64,000 bases of DNA from Tritrichomonas musculus (GCA_039105265.1 JAPFFF010000010.1:3844001-3908000), one strand, 5' to 3'; shown: positions 1 to 9,434, counted from the stretch's first letter. Notes: generated by a model from the sequence alone, not told the origin. A program made the numbers and translations.

Positions 1-936
1 ATTATATTTTGAAGAAAATAAAATGTCTATTATTTATAGATTGATGATATATTAAAAAAAATATTTTTATGCATTATTTTTGCATTTTAATTCAAAATTA
101 TTTTTCGTAAAATTTTATCGGTCTCAAAAAATAATTGTTTTTTGATCGTTTAGGACAAATATCATCATTTTTGACCTAAACTTTTTCATAATTTGGAAGT
201 ATTGAAAGATGTATTCTGTGAGTTTATTCAATATTAACAAGTTTACAACATTTTTAGGACGGACGCCCTTAAAATATAAAATATAAAAAATTATTATTTA
301 AAAAAAAGACGAACAACTTGAACGGCAGACCCATTCATTTTTTTTTAATTTGCTTAACGGTCACTTACAACTTGAACGGCATTGCATAATTAGCAATGTA
401 CTTAGAAACTTTTTGAATTATTAAAATATATGAAAAAAAATTGAAAGAGCATTCAAATATTTCACGAGATTGAGAGGCGTGCAACTTGAATATCCGAACC
501 TGTAAGTAATTATTTTTCTCGCCGCTGTTTCTCTATATGAAAAAGAAGATGTTTCTTTCCAACTAGAAATAATAGCCTTAACCACCGCTTTTCGAATTTT
601 GCCAATTTCTGTTTTAAGATAAGTATCTTATGAACTTTTTTAGTAATATCTTTCAAAATATTTTGTGTACTTCTTTTTAAAAGATGAGACGAGAGCCACA
701 TCGAGTAGTATATACTAGTCGGTTTCCGCGGGACACAGGCTGCCCACGCGTCAACACGAACTAGTTAAAAAAGAAAAGAAAAAGAAAAGAAAAATAAAAA
801 AAAGAAAAGAAAAAAAAAAATATTTTTGTTCTCACTACTGTCCACCATCAATGAAACGGCACAGGTACCCCACCCCACAACCGCCCATCTATGAAACGGC
901 ACAGGTACCAGCCCCGAGAATCTCGTACCTACCTCC
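1..936. other. AT-rich non-coding left edge
   Basis: No convincing gene is seen here. The stretch is A+T rich, with two short GC-richer islands near 715-765 and 840-930 and a long purine run near 766-820. Short direct repeats containing ACAACTTGAACGGCA occur near 312 and 365. A 63-residue Lys-rich minus-strand reading frame (510-701) exists, but it has no recognisable motif and may be chance. The stretch lies on the 3' side of the Polinton gene block, so it may be the end of that element, but no terminal inverted repeat can be shown inside the window. Confidence 0.5.
851..909. repeat. 19-base direct repeat, two copies
   Basis: The 19-base string beginning ATGAAACGGCACAGG occurs exactly at 851-869 and again at 891-909, 40 bases apart, in an unusually GC-rich spot beside the Polinton genes. 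Function unknown. Confidence 0.8.
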
Positions 937-1332
937 TTATAATGAATGTATTTCATTCTTAGTGTTATCTTCAAGTAAGATACCATTTGATGAAAAGAAT
1001 GTCGAATTAATCAATATGTAATTAGCTGTTGCATTGATCACGAAATTGCTATTAATATCTAATGGAAATTCAATATTGTTTAACCAGATCTTAGTTGGTT
1101 CACATTGATATTCACTCGTAGGCGTATTATTAACATTGAATGATATATTGATTTTGATTTCTTTAACACTGGTGACATTATCTCTGGTTTCATTATAAGT
1201 CAAATAGAGTGTTCCATCATATTCGTCAAGTTGTTTCTCGAATTGATAACGAAGTCTATTACTATTCGCTACGCTGAATGTGTACTTGATTCGTGTTAAT
1301 TTATTCACTAACGCGTCTAACCTAGCTTCCAT
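937..1332 (-). CDS. Fibre/coiled-coil protein of the Polinton block
   Basis: The frame gives 131 residues from the first ATG and stays open a little further upstream. It opens with a short heptad-like helix rich in Glu, Ala and Leu (IETLEGENIALKDTIAAMEA type, partly upstream of the ATG), followed by about 100 residues rich in Asn, Thr and Ile that look beta-stranded. A helical stalk followed by a beta-rich head resembles viral fibres, but no family is recognised. A very similar helix ends the 112-residue protein of the mini-element at 42920-43258, which supports a shared Polinton origin. It is the last gene of the block in transcription order. The exact start is uncertain. Confidence 0.5.
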   Translation of the reverse strand: MEARLDALVNKLTRIKYTFSVANSNRLRYQFEKQLDEYDGTLYLTYNETRDNVTSVKEIKINISFNVNNTPTSEYQCEPTKIWLNNIEFPLDINSNFVINATANYILINSTFFSSNGILLEDNTKNEIHSL

Positions 1333-1437
1333 TGCTGCTATAGTATCTTTTAATGCGATATTTTCACCCTCTAATGTCTCTATCCTACGTATAAGTACAT
1401 CTAGATACAGATAACGAATACATCACCCCTTTACAAA

Positions 1438-2796
1438 TTAAGGAATGAAGAATGAAGTTCTTTCGTTAGAATATAAATAATTTGACACGTCCATCTCTTG
1501 AGTATTACATAATGAATTGATGACTTCTTTATTAAAACCTGTTTGATCAGCGTTAACGTTCATTGCGTTTTGGCATACTTCGATAAATGCTGGATCAGTT
1601 CCGTCAGTTCTTAATGGAATAGTTGGAACAGAACCATAACCACCACATCTTAATTGAAAATTAGTGAATAAAGGATTCCTAAAAACTGTATGATGAGAAG
1701 GTTTTAACGGAAATAGAAAGAATATTGAATCAATAAATCTAGGTGTAATTGTTTGAGTTGATGAACAATGACCTTGATTTAATTGTTTACTCATAGGTGA
1801 AAATGTTAATATTTGAGTTGGAAATATTAGTTCTTGATTCGTATAACGTTGAACTAATGAAGAATAAATATCATTATCAATTCCAAAATTAGGTATGACT
1901 GTATAACAGTTATTTATCTCATAATCTCGTGTGACTGTTAAAATTCTGTTTTCAGCGGTTAAAGTAGTTATTCCGTCAGCTGTTGCTGCACTAACCCACA
2001 TCGTTGCTGAATCACCAATAGGTACGAATTCAGTTGTGATTGCTGGGATAGTAAATTTAGCTAAATCCGCAACATTATATTGAAGAGCTCGAGGAATTCC
2101 AACTGGACAATAAACTAATCCCTCAATACCAAACATGATCTTTAATTCAATTTTTCCTGCAAATGCTGGAAGATATTTAATATTTGATAATGGAAGGAAT
2201 CGACGTAAATCAATTTTTAAAGGAATATCTACTTCGCCAATGTCTGTAGTTGTGTCTAGACTAACAAATGCGCCGCAACGAGCTATATCTTGTTTACGAT
2301 TAAATATATCTTTATGTCTAACTTTACTAAATACATCAGCACGTTTACATGTTTCATTAGCACCACAACCAGTAATAAATGATTCTTCAGGTCCGAAGTT
2401 TTGAGTATAAATAGATATACCATTTGCTAGAATTTCATATTTTTCTACTGAATCCATCGCGTCTTTGAAACCAACCCATAAGTTATTTAACGCGTAACCT
2501 CCAACACTTTTTAGATCAGATATTGCTTTATTGAGTTGAAGATTAATTGTTAAATTTGCTTTAATGAATCCGTTATAGATGTCAGCAGTATTGTCTGAGG
2601 TTGGTGATATAATGAATGTAGTAAATGATCCTGCATGAATAGGAGCTGATGGTGAATAACTTGCTTGAGCATCAATAATATATTTTTTGTTAGTATCTGA
2701 CATTGCTACCGCGTTATCAACAATATCAAAATATGATGAGATTTGAGTATTGACTTCAGCACTTGTGTTGTGTAAGACTTCGTTATTAAATGTCAT
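1438..2796 (-). CDS. Probable Polinton major capsid protein
   Basis: 452 residues. The protein is Asn/Thr/Ile rich with evenly spread hydrophobic beta-like stretches and no transmembrane segment or signal peptide. The size, the position next to the packaging ATPase cluster and the composition fit a double jelly-roll major capsid protein of Polintons. This role is inferred from context; no diagnostic short motif can be seen by eye. If correct, it would form the hexameric shell unit of an icosahedral particle. It lies 23 bases after the charged 214-residue protein. Alternatives are a minor capsid protein or another structural protein. A structure prediction showing two stacked jelly rolls would settle it. 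Confidence 0.6.
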   Translation of the reverse strand: MTFNNEVLHNTSAEVNTQISSYFDIVDNAVAMSDTNKKYIIDAQASYSPSAPIHAGSFTTFIISPTSDNTADIYNGFIKANLTINLQLNKAISDLKSVGGYALNNLWVGFKDAMDSVEKYEILANGISIYTQNFGPEESFITGCGANETCKRADVFSKVRHKDIFNRKQDIARCGAFVSLDTTTDIGEVDIPLKIDLRRFLPLSNIKYLPAFAGKIELKIMFGIEGLVYCPVGIPRALQYNVADLAKFTIPAITTEFVPIGDSATMWVSAATADGITTLTAENRILTVTRDYEINNCYTVIPNFGIDNDIYSSLVQRYTNQELIFPTQILTFSPMSKQLNQGHCSSTQTITPRFIDSIFFLFPLKPSHHTVFRNPLFTNFQLRCGGYGSVPTIPLRTDGTDPAFIEVCQNAMNVNADQTGFNKEVINSLCNTQEMDVSNYLYSNERTSFFIP

Positions 2797-2819
2797 TTAT
2801 GAAAAATAAAAAAATTATC

Positions 2820-3464
2820 TTAACGTCGAATTCTTGATTTAAAAATTTGTTGTGGTGATGATGGTTGTGGTTGTTCGATTATAGAATCTGTGCGTTTATG
2901 TTGAGCTCTAGCTGATAGTGATGGTGATGGTGTTGGTTCATCATAATATTCGTATTCATAATCGTCAGACTCTTCTTTAAGGATTTGTTTACGTGGTCGT
3001 TTGGTCATTTGCTTTTGTACAACTTGCTTTATCATTGATTTTTGTTCTTTCTTAATTCGTTGTTGTTTTAATTCATTACCTAATTCTTTTAATTGATTTA
3101 ATATTTCATAACTGACTGTTAAATCTGCTGGATTTGAATCGGATCGCCGATCCTCAGGACTGATAGTCCGTTCTCGAATTCGTTTAGGAACTGTCTTCTT
3201 TGATTGAGTTGGCTTTGGAGTTTGTGGTGGTTTAACTTCTTCAGTAACAGTGTCATCAACTTGTTCGTCAACTTTTTCAGTAACAGGTTCATCAACTTGT
3301 TCGTCAACCGGTTCATTTGATTCAGGTAATGGTTCAACACGCTTCTTAACGATATATTTATTTTCTACCTTCGTCGGAAACACCTCATACTCCTTATCAT
3401 CAATACCTTGAAGCCATCGTTGAATAATTTGTTGTCGTTTTAATCCTTTGACGTATTTTGACAT
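2820..3464 (-). CDS. Charged, repeat-containing Polinton protein, function unknown
   Basis: 214 residues. The N-terminal part starts MSKYVKGLKRQQIIQRWLQG and is basic. Residues about 45-75 hold an imperfect acidic repeat of the type EPVDEQVDEPVTEKVDEQVD. The remainder is Lys/Arg/Gln rich with a long predicted helix (ELGNELKQQRIKKEQK region) and a basic C-terminus. The protein looks largely disordered. It sits between the probable capsid gene and small basic proteins, so a core or scaffolding role is possible, but this is only inference from position. No family recognised. Confidence 0.6.
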   Translation of the reverse strand: MSKYVKGLKRQQIIQRWLQGIDDKEYEVFPTKVENKYIVKKRVEPLPESNEPVDEQVDEPVTEKVDEQVDDTVTEEVKPPQTPKPTQSKKTVPKRIRERTISPEDRRSDSNPADLTVSYEILNQLKELGNELKQQRIKKEQKSMIKQVVQKQMTKRPRKQILKEESDDYEYEYYDEPTPSPSLSARAQHKRTDSIIEQPQPSSPQQIFKSRIRR

Positions 3465-3563
3465 TTTAAAACTGTTAAAAAGTAAGAAAAGTTAATATTT
3501 TTGAGTTTTGGAATTTACGAGTTTTGAAATATAACGTTAGTTTTATTAAAAAATATATGATTT

Positions 3564-3746
3564 TCATTTCTTCTTTCTTGACTTTTTCAGTTTTGGTTTA
3601 TATTTATAACTAACCGTCACTGCGTATGTGTTTGTGTTTTCGTTAACTCGTGTATTAATCGGTTTCATTTTTTTTGCTTCATTATACATCATCCCTGGTC
3701 CAGAAACAATTGTTGATGATGGTGAAGTGTATTTATTCGCTTTCAT
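3564..3746 (-). CDS. Small basic Polinton protein (60 residues)
   Basis: The frame encodes 60 residues, starting MKANKYTSPSSTIVSGPGMM and ending in a strongly basic tail (YKYKPKLKKSRKKK). The basic tail suggests DNA or membrane binding. It lies 17 bases downstream of the gene at 3764-4195 and in the same orientation, within the compact gene block. Small basic core-type proteins are common in Polintons and adenoviruses, but no specific homology is claimed. Confidence 0.55.
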   Translation of the reverse strand: MKANKYTSPSSTIVSGPGMMYNEAKKMKPINTRVNENTNTYAVTVSYKYKPKLKKSRKKK

Positions 3747-3763
3747 TTAAAAATAATAAAAAA

Positions 3764-4195
3764 TTATAATTGAGTCATTATTCTTGCTTTCTTTCGTTTA
3801 CGTTTTCTTTCAACTCCTTCTTGAGCATTTGATTCAGCAGTATAATTTTCATCACGCCGTTTGTTTGAAGTCGTTAACTCTCCATCAGCTGCTTTTCTAC
3901 TTACATCTATGAGTTTTGATTTAACAGGTCCTGATTTAAGCCCTGATAAGAATGAACCACCGGCACTAGCGGCTAAACCTAGCGCAGGATTTACAGCACC
4001 GATGAATGGAGAAGCTGCTTTTAATGCATTTCCGATATGTTCGCGATTTTCATAAACGAAGTGCCCGACTTTCGAAATTCCTTGTTTCGTTGTGTCCCAT
4101 ACCTTACCGGCAAAGTTTTTAGCTCCTTGAATGCCTTGATGAATATTATTTTTCATGTTATTCCAACCACTTCTTAATTTTCCGAGTAATCCCAT
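3764..4195 (-). CDS. Small Gly/Ala-rich basic protein, possible pVI/core-like
   Basis: 143 residues. The N-terminus (MGLLGKLRSGWNNMKNNI) is amphipathic. It is followed by a helix-prone segment and then a Gly/Ala-rich hydrophobic stretch (about residues 55-85, containing AASPFIGAVNPALGLAASAG). The C-terminus is very basic (ERKRKRKKARIM). An amphipathic start plus a basic end next to capsid genes resembles the membrane-lytic or cement proteins of adenovirus-like particles (pVI/pX type). This is a resemblance in layout only. It lies between the ATPase gene and the 60-residue gene, all on the minus strand. Confidence 0.6.
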   Translation of the reverse strand: MGLLGKLRSGWNNMKNNIHQGIQGAKNFAGKVWDTTKQGISKVGHFVYENREHIGNALKAASPFIGAVNPALGLAASAGGSFLSGLKSGPVKSKLIDVSRKAADGELTTSNKRRDENYTAESNAQEGVERKRKRKKARIMTQL

Positions 4196-4228
4196 TTATT
4201 AAATTATAAAATAATAAAACGTTTTTAT

Positions 4229-5098
4229 TTATTCGATTTCAAAATTACTACGGCCATTTGTGATATTAATAATGAATCTGTCATGGGATCCTTTATGATT
4301 TAAATATTCTTCAGTAGTTGTTTTTACATCTAAGTTATTCGGCGTTTGTTGAAGCATCGACATAAAATCTTCTTTACTAAATCCTGAATAACAAATGATA
4401 TCAGTAGCTAATCGTTTAACATTTAAATGAATAAATCGTAAAGTTTGAACTGCAATGATACATGTTAAATTAAAATGTCTTGTTTTTGTTAATAAACGAC
4501 ATAATTCTGAATTTCCGTTTTTAAGTAATGGAGAACCGGCAGCGTCATCGAGAACTAATAAAGTATTGTACGGATAAGCTGACGTGTCATACTTCATCAT
4601 TTTTTGAGCAATATATGCGATTCTATCTTCTATATCATTTAAAGAATGTTTCTGAATTAATCGTCTCATTTCATCATTGGTTTCTTTCATTTTACTCATC
4701 ACATGTTTCACTAATGAATAATATTTAAGCTTTCTTCTTAGATGACGATTTAAATAACTCATTAAATCTGATTCCTTAACATAATCTATTCGTGTTTTAA
4801 TATTCTTACTCAATACTTCTGCGGTCTTGTCTAACTTACCTGATGAAGAACAAAATATAATTTTTGAGTAATAAGGCTGTTTAAATAAACGTTCTGTAAT
4901 CATGATGTGACGCCAAATGAAAAAACTTTTACCCGCACCCATTTTTCCAATGAGGAAGTATATACCGTTAGTACTAAATGGATATTCAGGACTTAAAGGT
5001 TTAATTAATGCCATTTCTATATCTCGTTGATTTTTCCTTAATGTTTCTTTAATTACTGTTTCTACATCTTTTAAAACATTATGACCCTTCTGTTTCAT
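4229..5098 (-). CDS. Polinton packaging ATPase (FtsK/HerA type)
   Basis: 289 residues. Near residue 50 there is a clear Walker A motif (LIGKMGAGKSFFIW), and near residue 185 a Walker B strand with two acids (TLLVLDDAAGSP), followed about 25-35 residues later by a sensor-like segment (HFNLTCIIAVQTLRF). The motif order and length match the A32/FtsK-HerA genome-packaging ATPases of Polintons and large DNA viruses. It would pump element DNA into a preformed capsid. No membrane segment. It is placed between the integrase gene and the small basic structural genes. Start chosen at MKQKGHNV because the Walker A then lies at the family's usual distance. Confidence 0.85.
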   Translation of the reverse strand: MKQKGHNVLKDVETVIKETLRKNQRDIEMALIKPLSPEYPFSTNGIYFLIGKMGAGKSFFIWRHIMITERLFKQPYYSKIIFCSSSGKLDKTAEVLSKNIKTRIDYVKESDLMSYLNRHLRRKLKYYSLVKHVMSKMKETNDEMRRLIQKHSLNDIEDRIAYIAQKMMKYDTSAYPYNTLLVLDDAAGSPLLKNGNSELCRLLTKTRHFNLTCIIAVQTLRFIHLNVKRLATDIICYSGFSKEDFMSMLQQTPNNLDVKTTTEEYLNHKGSHDRFIINITNGRSNFEIE

Positions 5099-5130
5099 TT
5101 ATGAGTTATAAAAATATAAAGAATGTAATT

Positions 5131-6207
5131 CTATAACCATTTCCTTATCTTAGTTGGTATATTTTTTTGCCTAACCCAATATTCACGTTCCATTCTAGAT
5201 AATTTAGTAGGATTACCTTCTCGTAAATTAATAGCAGGTATGGCTTGACGTTCATTATCTTCAAATAATACATCGTACTTATCTTCGTTAGGGTAGTAAT
5301 ATATAATTTCTTTAACTATTCCTCTTTTTGAATTCTTAATTGTTTTAGCTAGTGGAATGCTTTTATCACATCGAATGATTTTATAACCCGGTACTGTATC
5401 TATTGAATCATCAGCAGCTTTAATCATAAATTGGTTTCCTACTCGAGAATCAATGATATATGATACTTTAGATAAATTGGTTCTAACTTTTTGCAAAGGG
5501 TTTTTATCTAAAACCAATCTGACACGTTCGCCAGGTTCAAAATCATAAGGGTTTATTTGAGATTGTTTTTTAATATAATTTAATTCATCTTCTTCAGTGA
5601 ATTTATTCGGTGATTTATCATTTAATGAACTATGAGGAATGTTATTATATGCTTTAACGATATTGAGGATATCAGCGTTATTTCTATCTTTCATATCTCT
5701 TACCGTCCTCATAAATCGATTTATTATTGATAATTTGTTATGATCATTATCTAAAGTAGTTTTGTAATTAATGTTATGATCCTTCATAAATGTTAAAACT
5801 TTTTTGGATAAATATGATTTGTCCTGATCTGATAGAATGGATGATACATTAGGCACTTCTTCTATGAATTTATTAAGTGCATTTAATACTTCATCAGCAC
5901 CTTTGCCTTTTATTTCATACGCATACGCTTTTCTAGTATTGACATTAATTAACATTAAATAATTTTTCTCACCGGCTCTTTTATCATATATGAAAGTATC
6001 CATTTGATAGGCATTAGGTACTTTCGAGTAAATATGCATAAACTTTGGTGGAGGTATTTTTTGATCTTTTATGATTCTAGTATCTAAAAACTTTTTGGCG
6101 TCAGCACGAGTAAAACCATATTCAACCGCCTTACTTTGAAATTTCTTTAAAGTATTAATCGGGTATGTTTGATATAGTTCTTCAAGTGAATTAAATTTTT
6201 CGTCCAT
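5131..6207 (-). CDS. Polinton integrase (retroviral-type DDE)
   Basis: About 358 residues from the ATG at 6207 (MDEKFNSLEELYQ). The frame stays open further upstream to 6525, but that stretch overlaps the neighbouring gene and is hydrophobic, so the inner start is preferred. After an N-terminal helical region comes an RNase H-like core: a strand with MDTFIYDKR, then SSILSDQDKSYLS, then the helix NKLSIINRFMRTVRDM, in the order of a retroviral-type integrase. The C-terminal about 100 residues contain a small beta-barrel-like segment (RGIVKEIIYYY...YDVLFED) typical of a Tudor/SH3-like or chromodomain-like tail. It would join the element's ends to target DNA. It starts 1 base after the stop of the 438-residue gene. 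Confidence 0.85.
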   Translation of the reverse strand: MDEKFNSLEELYQTYPINTLKKFQSKAVEYGFTRADAKKFLDTRIIKDQKIPPPKFMHIYSKVPNAYQMDTFIYDKRAGEKNYLMLINVNTRKAYAYEIKGKGADEVLNALNKFIEEVPNVSSILSDQDKSYLSKKVLTFMKDHNINYKTTLDNDHNKLSIINRFMRTVRDMKDRNNADILNIVKAYNNIPHSSLNDKSPNKFTEEDELNYIKKQSQINPYDFEPGERVRLVLDKNPLQKVRTNLSKVSYIIDSRVGNQFMIKAADDSIDTVPGYKIIRCDKSIPLAKTIKNSKRGIVKEIIYYYPNEDKYDVLFEDNERQAIPAINLREGNPTKLSRMEREYWVRQKNIPTKIRKWL

Positions 6208-6208
6208 T

Positions 6209-7525
6209 TTATATGTATAATAATTTTTGATTTTGCATAAATAACATTTCGATAATAAAACCTTCATCCTCTGGAATATTGATGGGACAATCATGATGAC
6301 GACCTGAATAAAATTCGATCCAAAATTTGTCGTCTTTGGAATTAAGTTTATAATATTTGATTGGATAGAAGTAAACATGACTGTTACCAATATAATAATT
6401 ATTTGATTGATTAGCGAATGAAGCATGAATCTTAACACTATTTCGATCATAAACGTTTTTAAATTTAATTTCTCGATGAAATGTTGTAATATAATCAATT
6501 GAATTTTGATAAGAAAGATCTCCAATATTGAATATTAAATTAAAGTCTTTAGAAAACGTATCGTCTTCGGTTAAAGGATCTGGATTTATTTTTTTAACGA
6601 ATTTAGGATAACCCAAAGATGGTGGTAATGTTTCTGTCGGATCAATAAGGTTAAAATCATATAAAGATGTGTCGTACTTTTTACTTACTATTGATTCTTC
6701 AATTGGATCTAACATGAAATCAATAAAAAATGGATCCAAAGCATTATTATTTCTTGATGAATAAATGATTTCTTTAAAGCTTTCATTTTCATAATAACCA
6801 TCCATTTGAATATCTTTATTCTCACTACCATAATAAATACTGTTATCAGTGCTTTGATCAAACCAAAAACCTAAATCATACTTCATTATTAATTCTTCAG
6901 CAGGATATTTATTTATTGTATGGATCATTTCGGCACGTTTTTGTTTCATTCTTTTATTATAATCTTCATCAGTTTCACCATCCTTTTTATCTTCTGAATA
7001 ATTTCGTGCAACAAGTTTAAGAAAATTTTTGAAATCAGTTTGATTTTTTAAGCAACGGCTCAGGTCTTGATAAATCTCTCTTAAATCAGATGTTACATGA
7101 AACCATGAATTAATATTAAACGGAAAAGCTATTACATCTTTTTGATCCATTTTATTAACTATTTCATCTATTCTATCATCACTTATTTTTAGATTAATGA
7201 ATTCTAAAAATGGAATATTGTAATCATCAGGATATAATTCTTTCGCTTTTTCATGAAATTTCTCTTTTAAATATTTTCGAATAATGATTGAATACCTTAA
7301 ATGTCTTCGTTTATTTAAAGTCCATATTGATCTAACGCCTATAATCATTTCTCCGGTATTACTGGTTTTCCATTCTGGAGGATATTCAAAATAATAACGG
7401 TTAAATTTAGTTCCGTCTCTCATTAATTCATAACCGTTAACAGTTTTAAATTTTACAGCATCTTCTAAAACATATGCGGTTTCAATTGGTATTGGGGTTT
7501 GTTGAAACGTTTCACTTCTCATCAT
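6209..7525 (-). CDS. Polinton-specific beta-rich protein, possible minor capsid
   Basis: 438 residues. The N-terminal third carries a block (PIPIETAYVLED...YYFEYPPEW...GEMIIGVRSIWTL) that is also found in the 318-residue protein of the mini-element at 43258-44214, together with a shared DIQMDGYYE-type motif further on. The C-terminal half is rich in Tyr, Phe, Asn and Asp with alternating hydrophobic residues, ending IIEMLFMQNQKLLYI, which suggests a beta sandwich. No catalytic motif. Position and character suggest a structural protein such as a penton or minor capsid, but the family is not recognised with certainty. It is the first gene of the minus-strand block. Confidence 0.6.
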   Translation of the reverse strand: MMRSETFQQTPIPIETAYVLEDAVKFKTVNGYELMRDGTKFNRYYFEYPPEWKTSNTGEMIIGVRSIWTLNKRRHLRYSIIIRKYLKEKFHEKAKELYPDDYNIPFLEFINLKISDDRIDEIVNKMDQKDVIAFPFNINSWFHVTSDLREIYQDLSRCLKNQTDFKNFLKLVARNYSEDKKDGETDEDYNKRMKQKRAEMIHTINKYPAEELIMKYDLGFWFDQSTDNSIYYGSENKDIQMDGYYENESFKEIIYSSRNNNALDPFFIDFMLDPIEESIVSKKYDTSLYDFNLIDPTETLPPSLGYPKFVKKINPDPLTEDDTFSKDFNLIFNIGDLSYQNSIDYITTFHREIKFKNVYDRNSVKIHASFANQSNNYYIGNSHVYFYPIKYYKLNSKDDKFWIEFYSGRHHDCPINIPEDEGFIIEMLFMQNQKLLYI

Positions 7526-9434
7526 TTATTATATTATAAAATTTTTAAATGATATACTATTTTAACAATATAACAGAAATTATTAATTTAAATATTTATT
7601 TTTGAAAGATTTAAGGGTAAGCTTTGAACAAACTTCAGTCAAAATTTGATAATTTTATTTATTTTATTCGTTATTCAATTTTGAAAGATTAAAAATAATT
7701 TATATTCAATTTATTATGAAGATGTAAAAAAATATTTTAAATCAATTTTTGGAGCATAAAAGGCTTTATAAGCATTTCGGAGTGTTTGCTTGGTTTATAT
7801 TAATAAAAAAATTATTGCAAGTATTTATATTTTTTTGATAAATGGAATCTTGGTGAATCAATAATCACCATTTCGATGAATTAGAAAGATACAACATTGT
7901 GTCATATTTATAATAATTAACATCGAAAAATATTATTTTTGGCCTGACAAAATATTTTAATCTTGCGTGAAAGTTGAGATATCAATCACCTAGAGTGAAA
8001 TATGTGAATTTATTTAAAATAAAAAAAATGGCCGAGACGAATTTTTATTTTATGCTTAAATAAATTAAAAAATCCAAAAAAAACTCATTATTTAATAAAT
8101 TGTGTCAGATTTTAAAATTGAATACTTTTCTATCTTTATCTTTTCTTTTTTTAACTTTTTCTCAAAATATAAAATACTTATTCTTTTTTAATTGTCACAA
8201 TACAATACTATAGATAATAATACTCATTATTTGCATATGTGTTTTTGAATAATATGTAATCTTAATGAATCAATAATCACCATTTCGACGAATTTGAAAG
8301 ATACAACATTATTTCGAATGTATAATAATTAACATCGAAAAATATTAGTTTTGGCCTGACAAAATATTTTAATCTTGCGTGAAAGTTGAGATATCAATCA
8401 CCTAGAGTGAAATATGTGAATTTATTTAAAATAAAAAAAATGGCCGAGACGAATTTTTATTTTATGCTTAAAAAAGTCAAAAAATCTAAAAAAAACTCAT
8501 TATTTAATAAATTGTGTCAGATTTTAAAATTGAATACTTTTCTATCTTTATCTTTTCTTTTTTTAACTTTTTCTCAAAATATAAAATACTTATTCCTTTT
8601 TAATCGTTATAATGCAAAAATACAATTTATAATGCATATAATTGATATATTTTTTTTTGAAAAATATAGATTTTATATCAATATTTAATACATGTATCGA
8701 CGAATTTTGTTAGTGTTTTTGTAAAAAGTTCTAAAAATTCATTAAGTAACTTAAATATTGATTTATAAGATAAATGTCTAATTCAATCATCATTGTTTGC
8801 TTCATCTGATTTAAAATAAACCAAATTTTCATCCAATTTTAGCAATTATTCACCAAAAATGTTATTATTGAATTCTTATGCATTTTATAAGTTTATGCCA
8901 TATACCTTATCAAATAATATAAAATAATCTATTATAGTAATTTCGATACAACAATTCAAATATAAGGCAATTATACGGATTGAGGAATAATCATATTCTA
9001 TGTGATATCCTGACATTATCATATATTGAACAAGTCGATGAACCGGATTTTTTTTATTCCTTTATATTTAAATTGATTATTTAAAAATTGAAATAATAAA
9101 AATATAATAATTCAAAATTTGTGTACATTGAATATTCAAAAACAAAAAAAAGTTCTTCTTCTATAATTATACAATCATAATTGTTTTATCCCATATATCC
9201 CAATAAAGTTATCGACAAAAAATATTAGTTTTGGCCTGAGAATTTGTATTTTTCTTCTTTATTTCACGAGATATTAAAATCAAAAAATTTTCTATAAGAG
9301 TTTGTTTTTAATAAAAAAAATTCTTCTGATATTTTTTTATTCTTATTCTATTTTTATAAAAAAATATCAAAAATATTAACTTTTGAATTTTTTCTTCTAT
9401 TCAAAAAATTGAGAGAAATTTAAGCTTACCCTTA
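7526..9434. other. Non-coding AT-rich stretch upstream of the Polinton block
   Basis: No supportable gene. It contains a tandemly repeated segment (listed separately) and a partial third copy of its inner motif (ATATTAGTTTTGGCCTGA) near 9220-9240. The 14-base string TTAAGGGTAAGCTT at 7611 recurs inverted (13 of 14 bases) at 9422-9434. It could mark element ends, but it is too short to be convincing. A 100-residue frame at 8386-8688 is judged to be chance because the matching frame in the other repeat copy is interrupted. Confidence 0.5.
7855..8602. repeat. Direct duplication of a ~336-base segment
   Basis: Bases about 7855-8190 and 8267-8602 are near-identical direct copies offset by 412 bases. 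Both run through the sequences AATCAATAATCACCATTTCG, TTTTGGCCTGACAAAATATT and ATCTTGCGTGAAAGTTGAGA. They differ at scattered positions, so the duplication is not brand new. No coding capacity is conserved between the copies. Confidence 0.85.

Larger units (their letters stand above)
937..7525 (-). mobile_element. Polinton/Maverick gene block (partial in window)
   Basis: Eight tightly packed minus-strand genes read from 7525 down to 937. The set is a 438-residue beta-rich protein, a retroviral-type integrase, an FtsK/HerA-type packaging ATPase, a small glycine/alanine-rich basic protein, a 60-residue protein, a charged 214-residue protein, a probable major capsid protein and a fibre-like protein. 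Integrase plus packaging ATPase plus capsid-type genes is the hallmark of Polintons, which are abundant in trichomonads. Protein-primed DNA polymerase and protease genes were not found in the window, so only part of an element is visible or it has been shortened. Most of its reading frames look whole, with perhaps one disturbed region, which suggests a fairly young copy. Its terminal repeats were not identified. Confidence 0.85.

Noticed and set aside
510-701. 63-codon Lys-rich minus frame
   Set aside because: No motif and low complexity; insufficient support for a gene.
765-986. 73-codon minus frame with a Phe-rich tail
   Set aside because: The tail is the complement of the purine run, and the rest overlaps the direct-repeat island. 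Not supported as a gene of its own.
8386-8688. 100-codon plus frame
   Set aside because: It lies in a duplicated non-coding segment; the equivalent frame in the sister copy is interrupted and the content is A/T-driven.
7611-9434. 14-base TTAAGGGTAAGCTT inverted pair as ends of a 1.8-kb element
   Set aside because: Too short a match in a large AT-rich region, and it extends no further on either side. One copy is also next to the MITE end.
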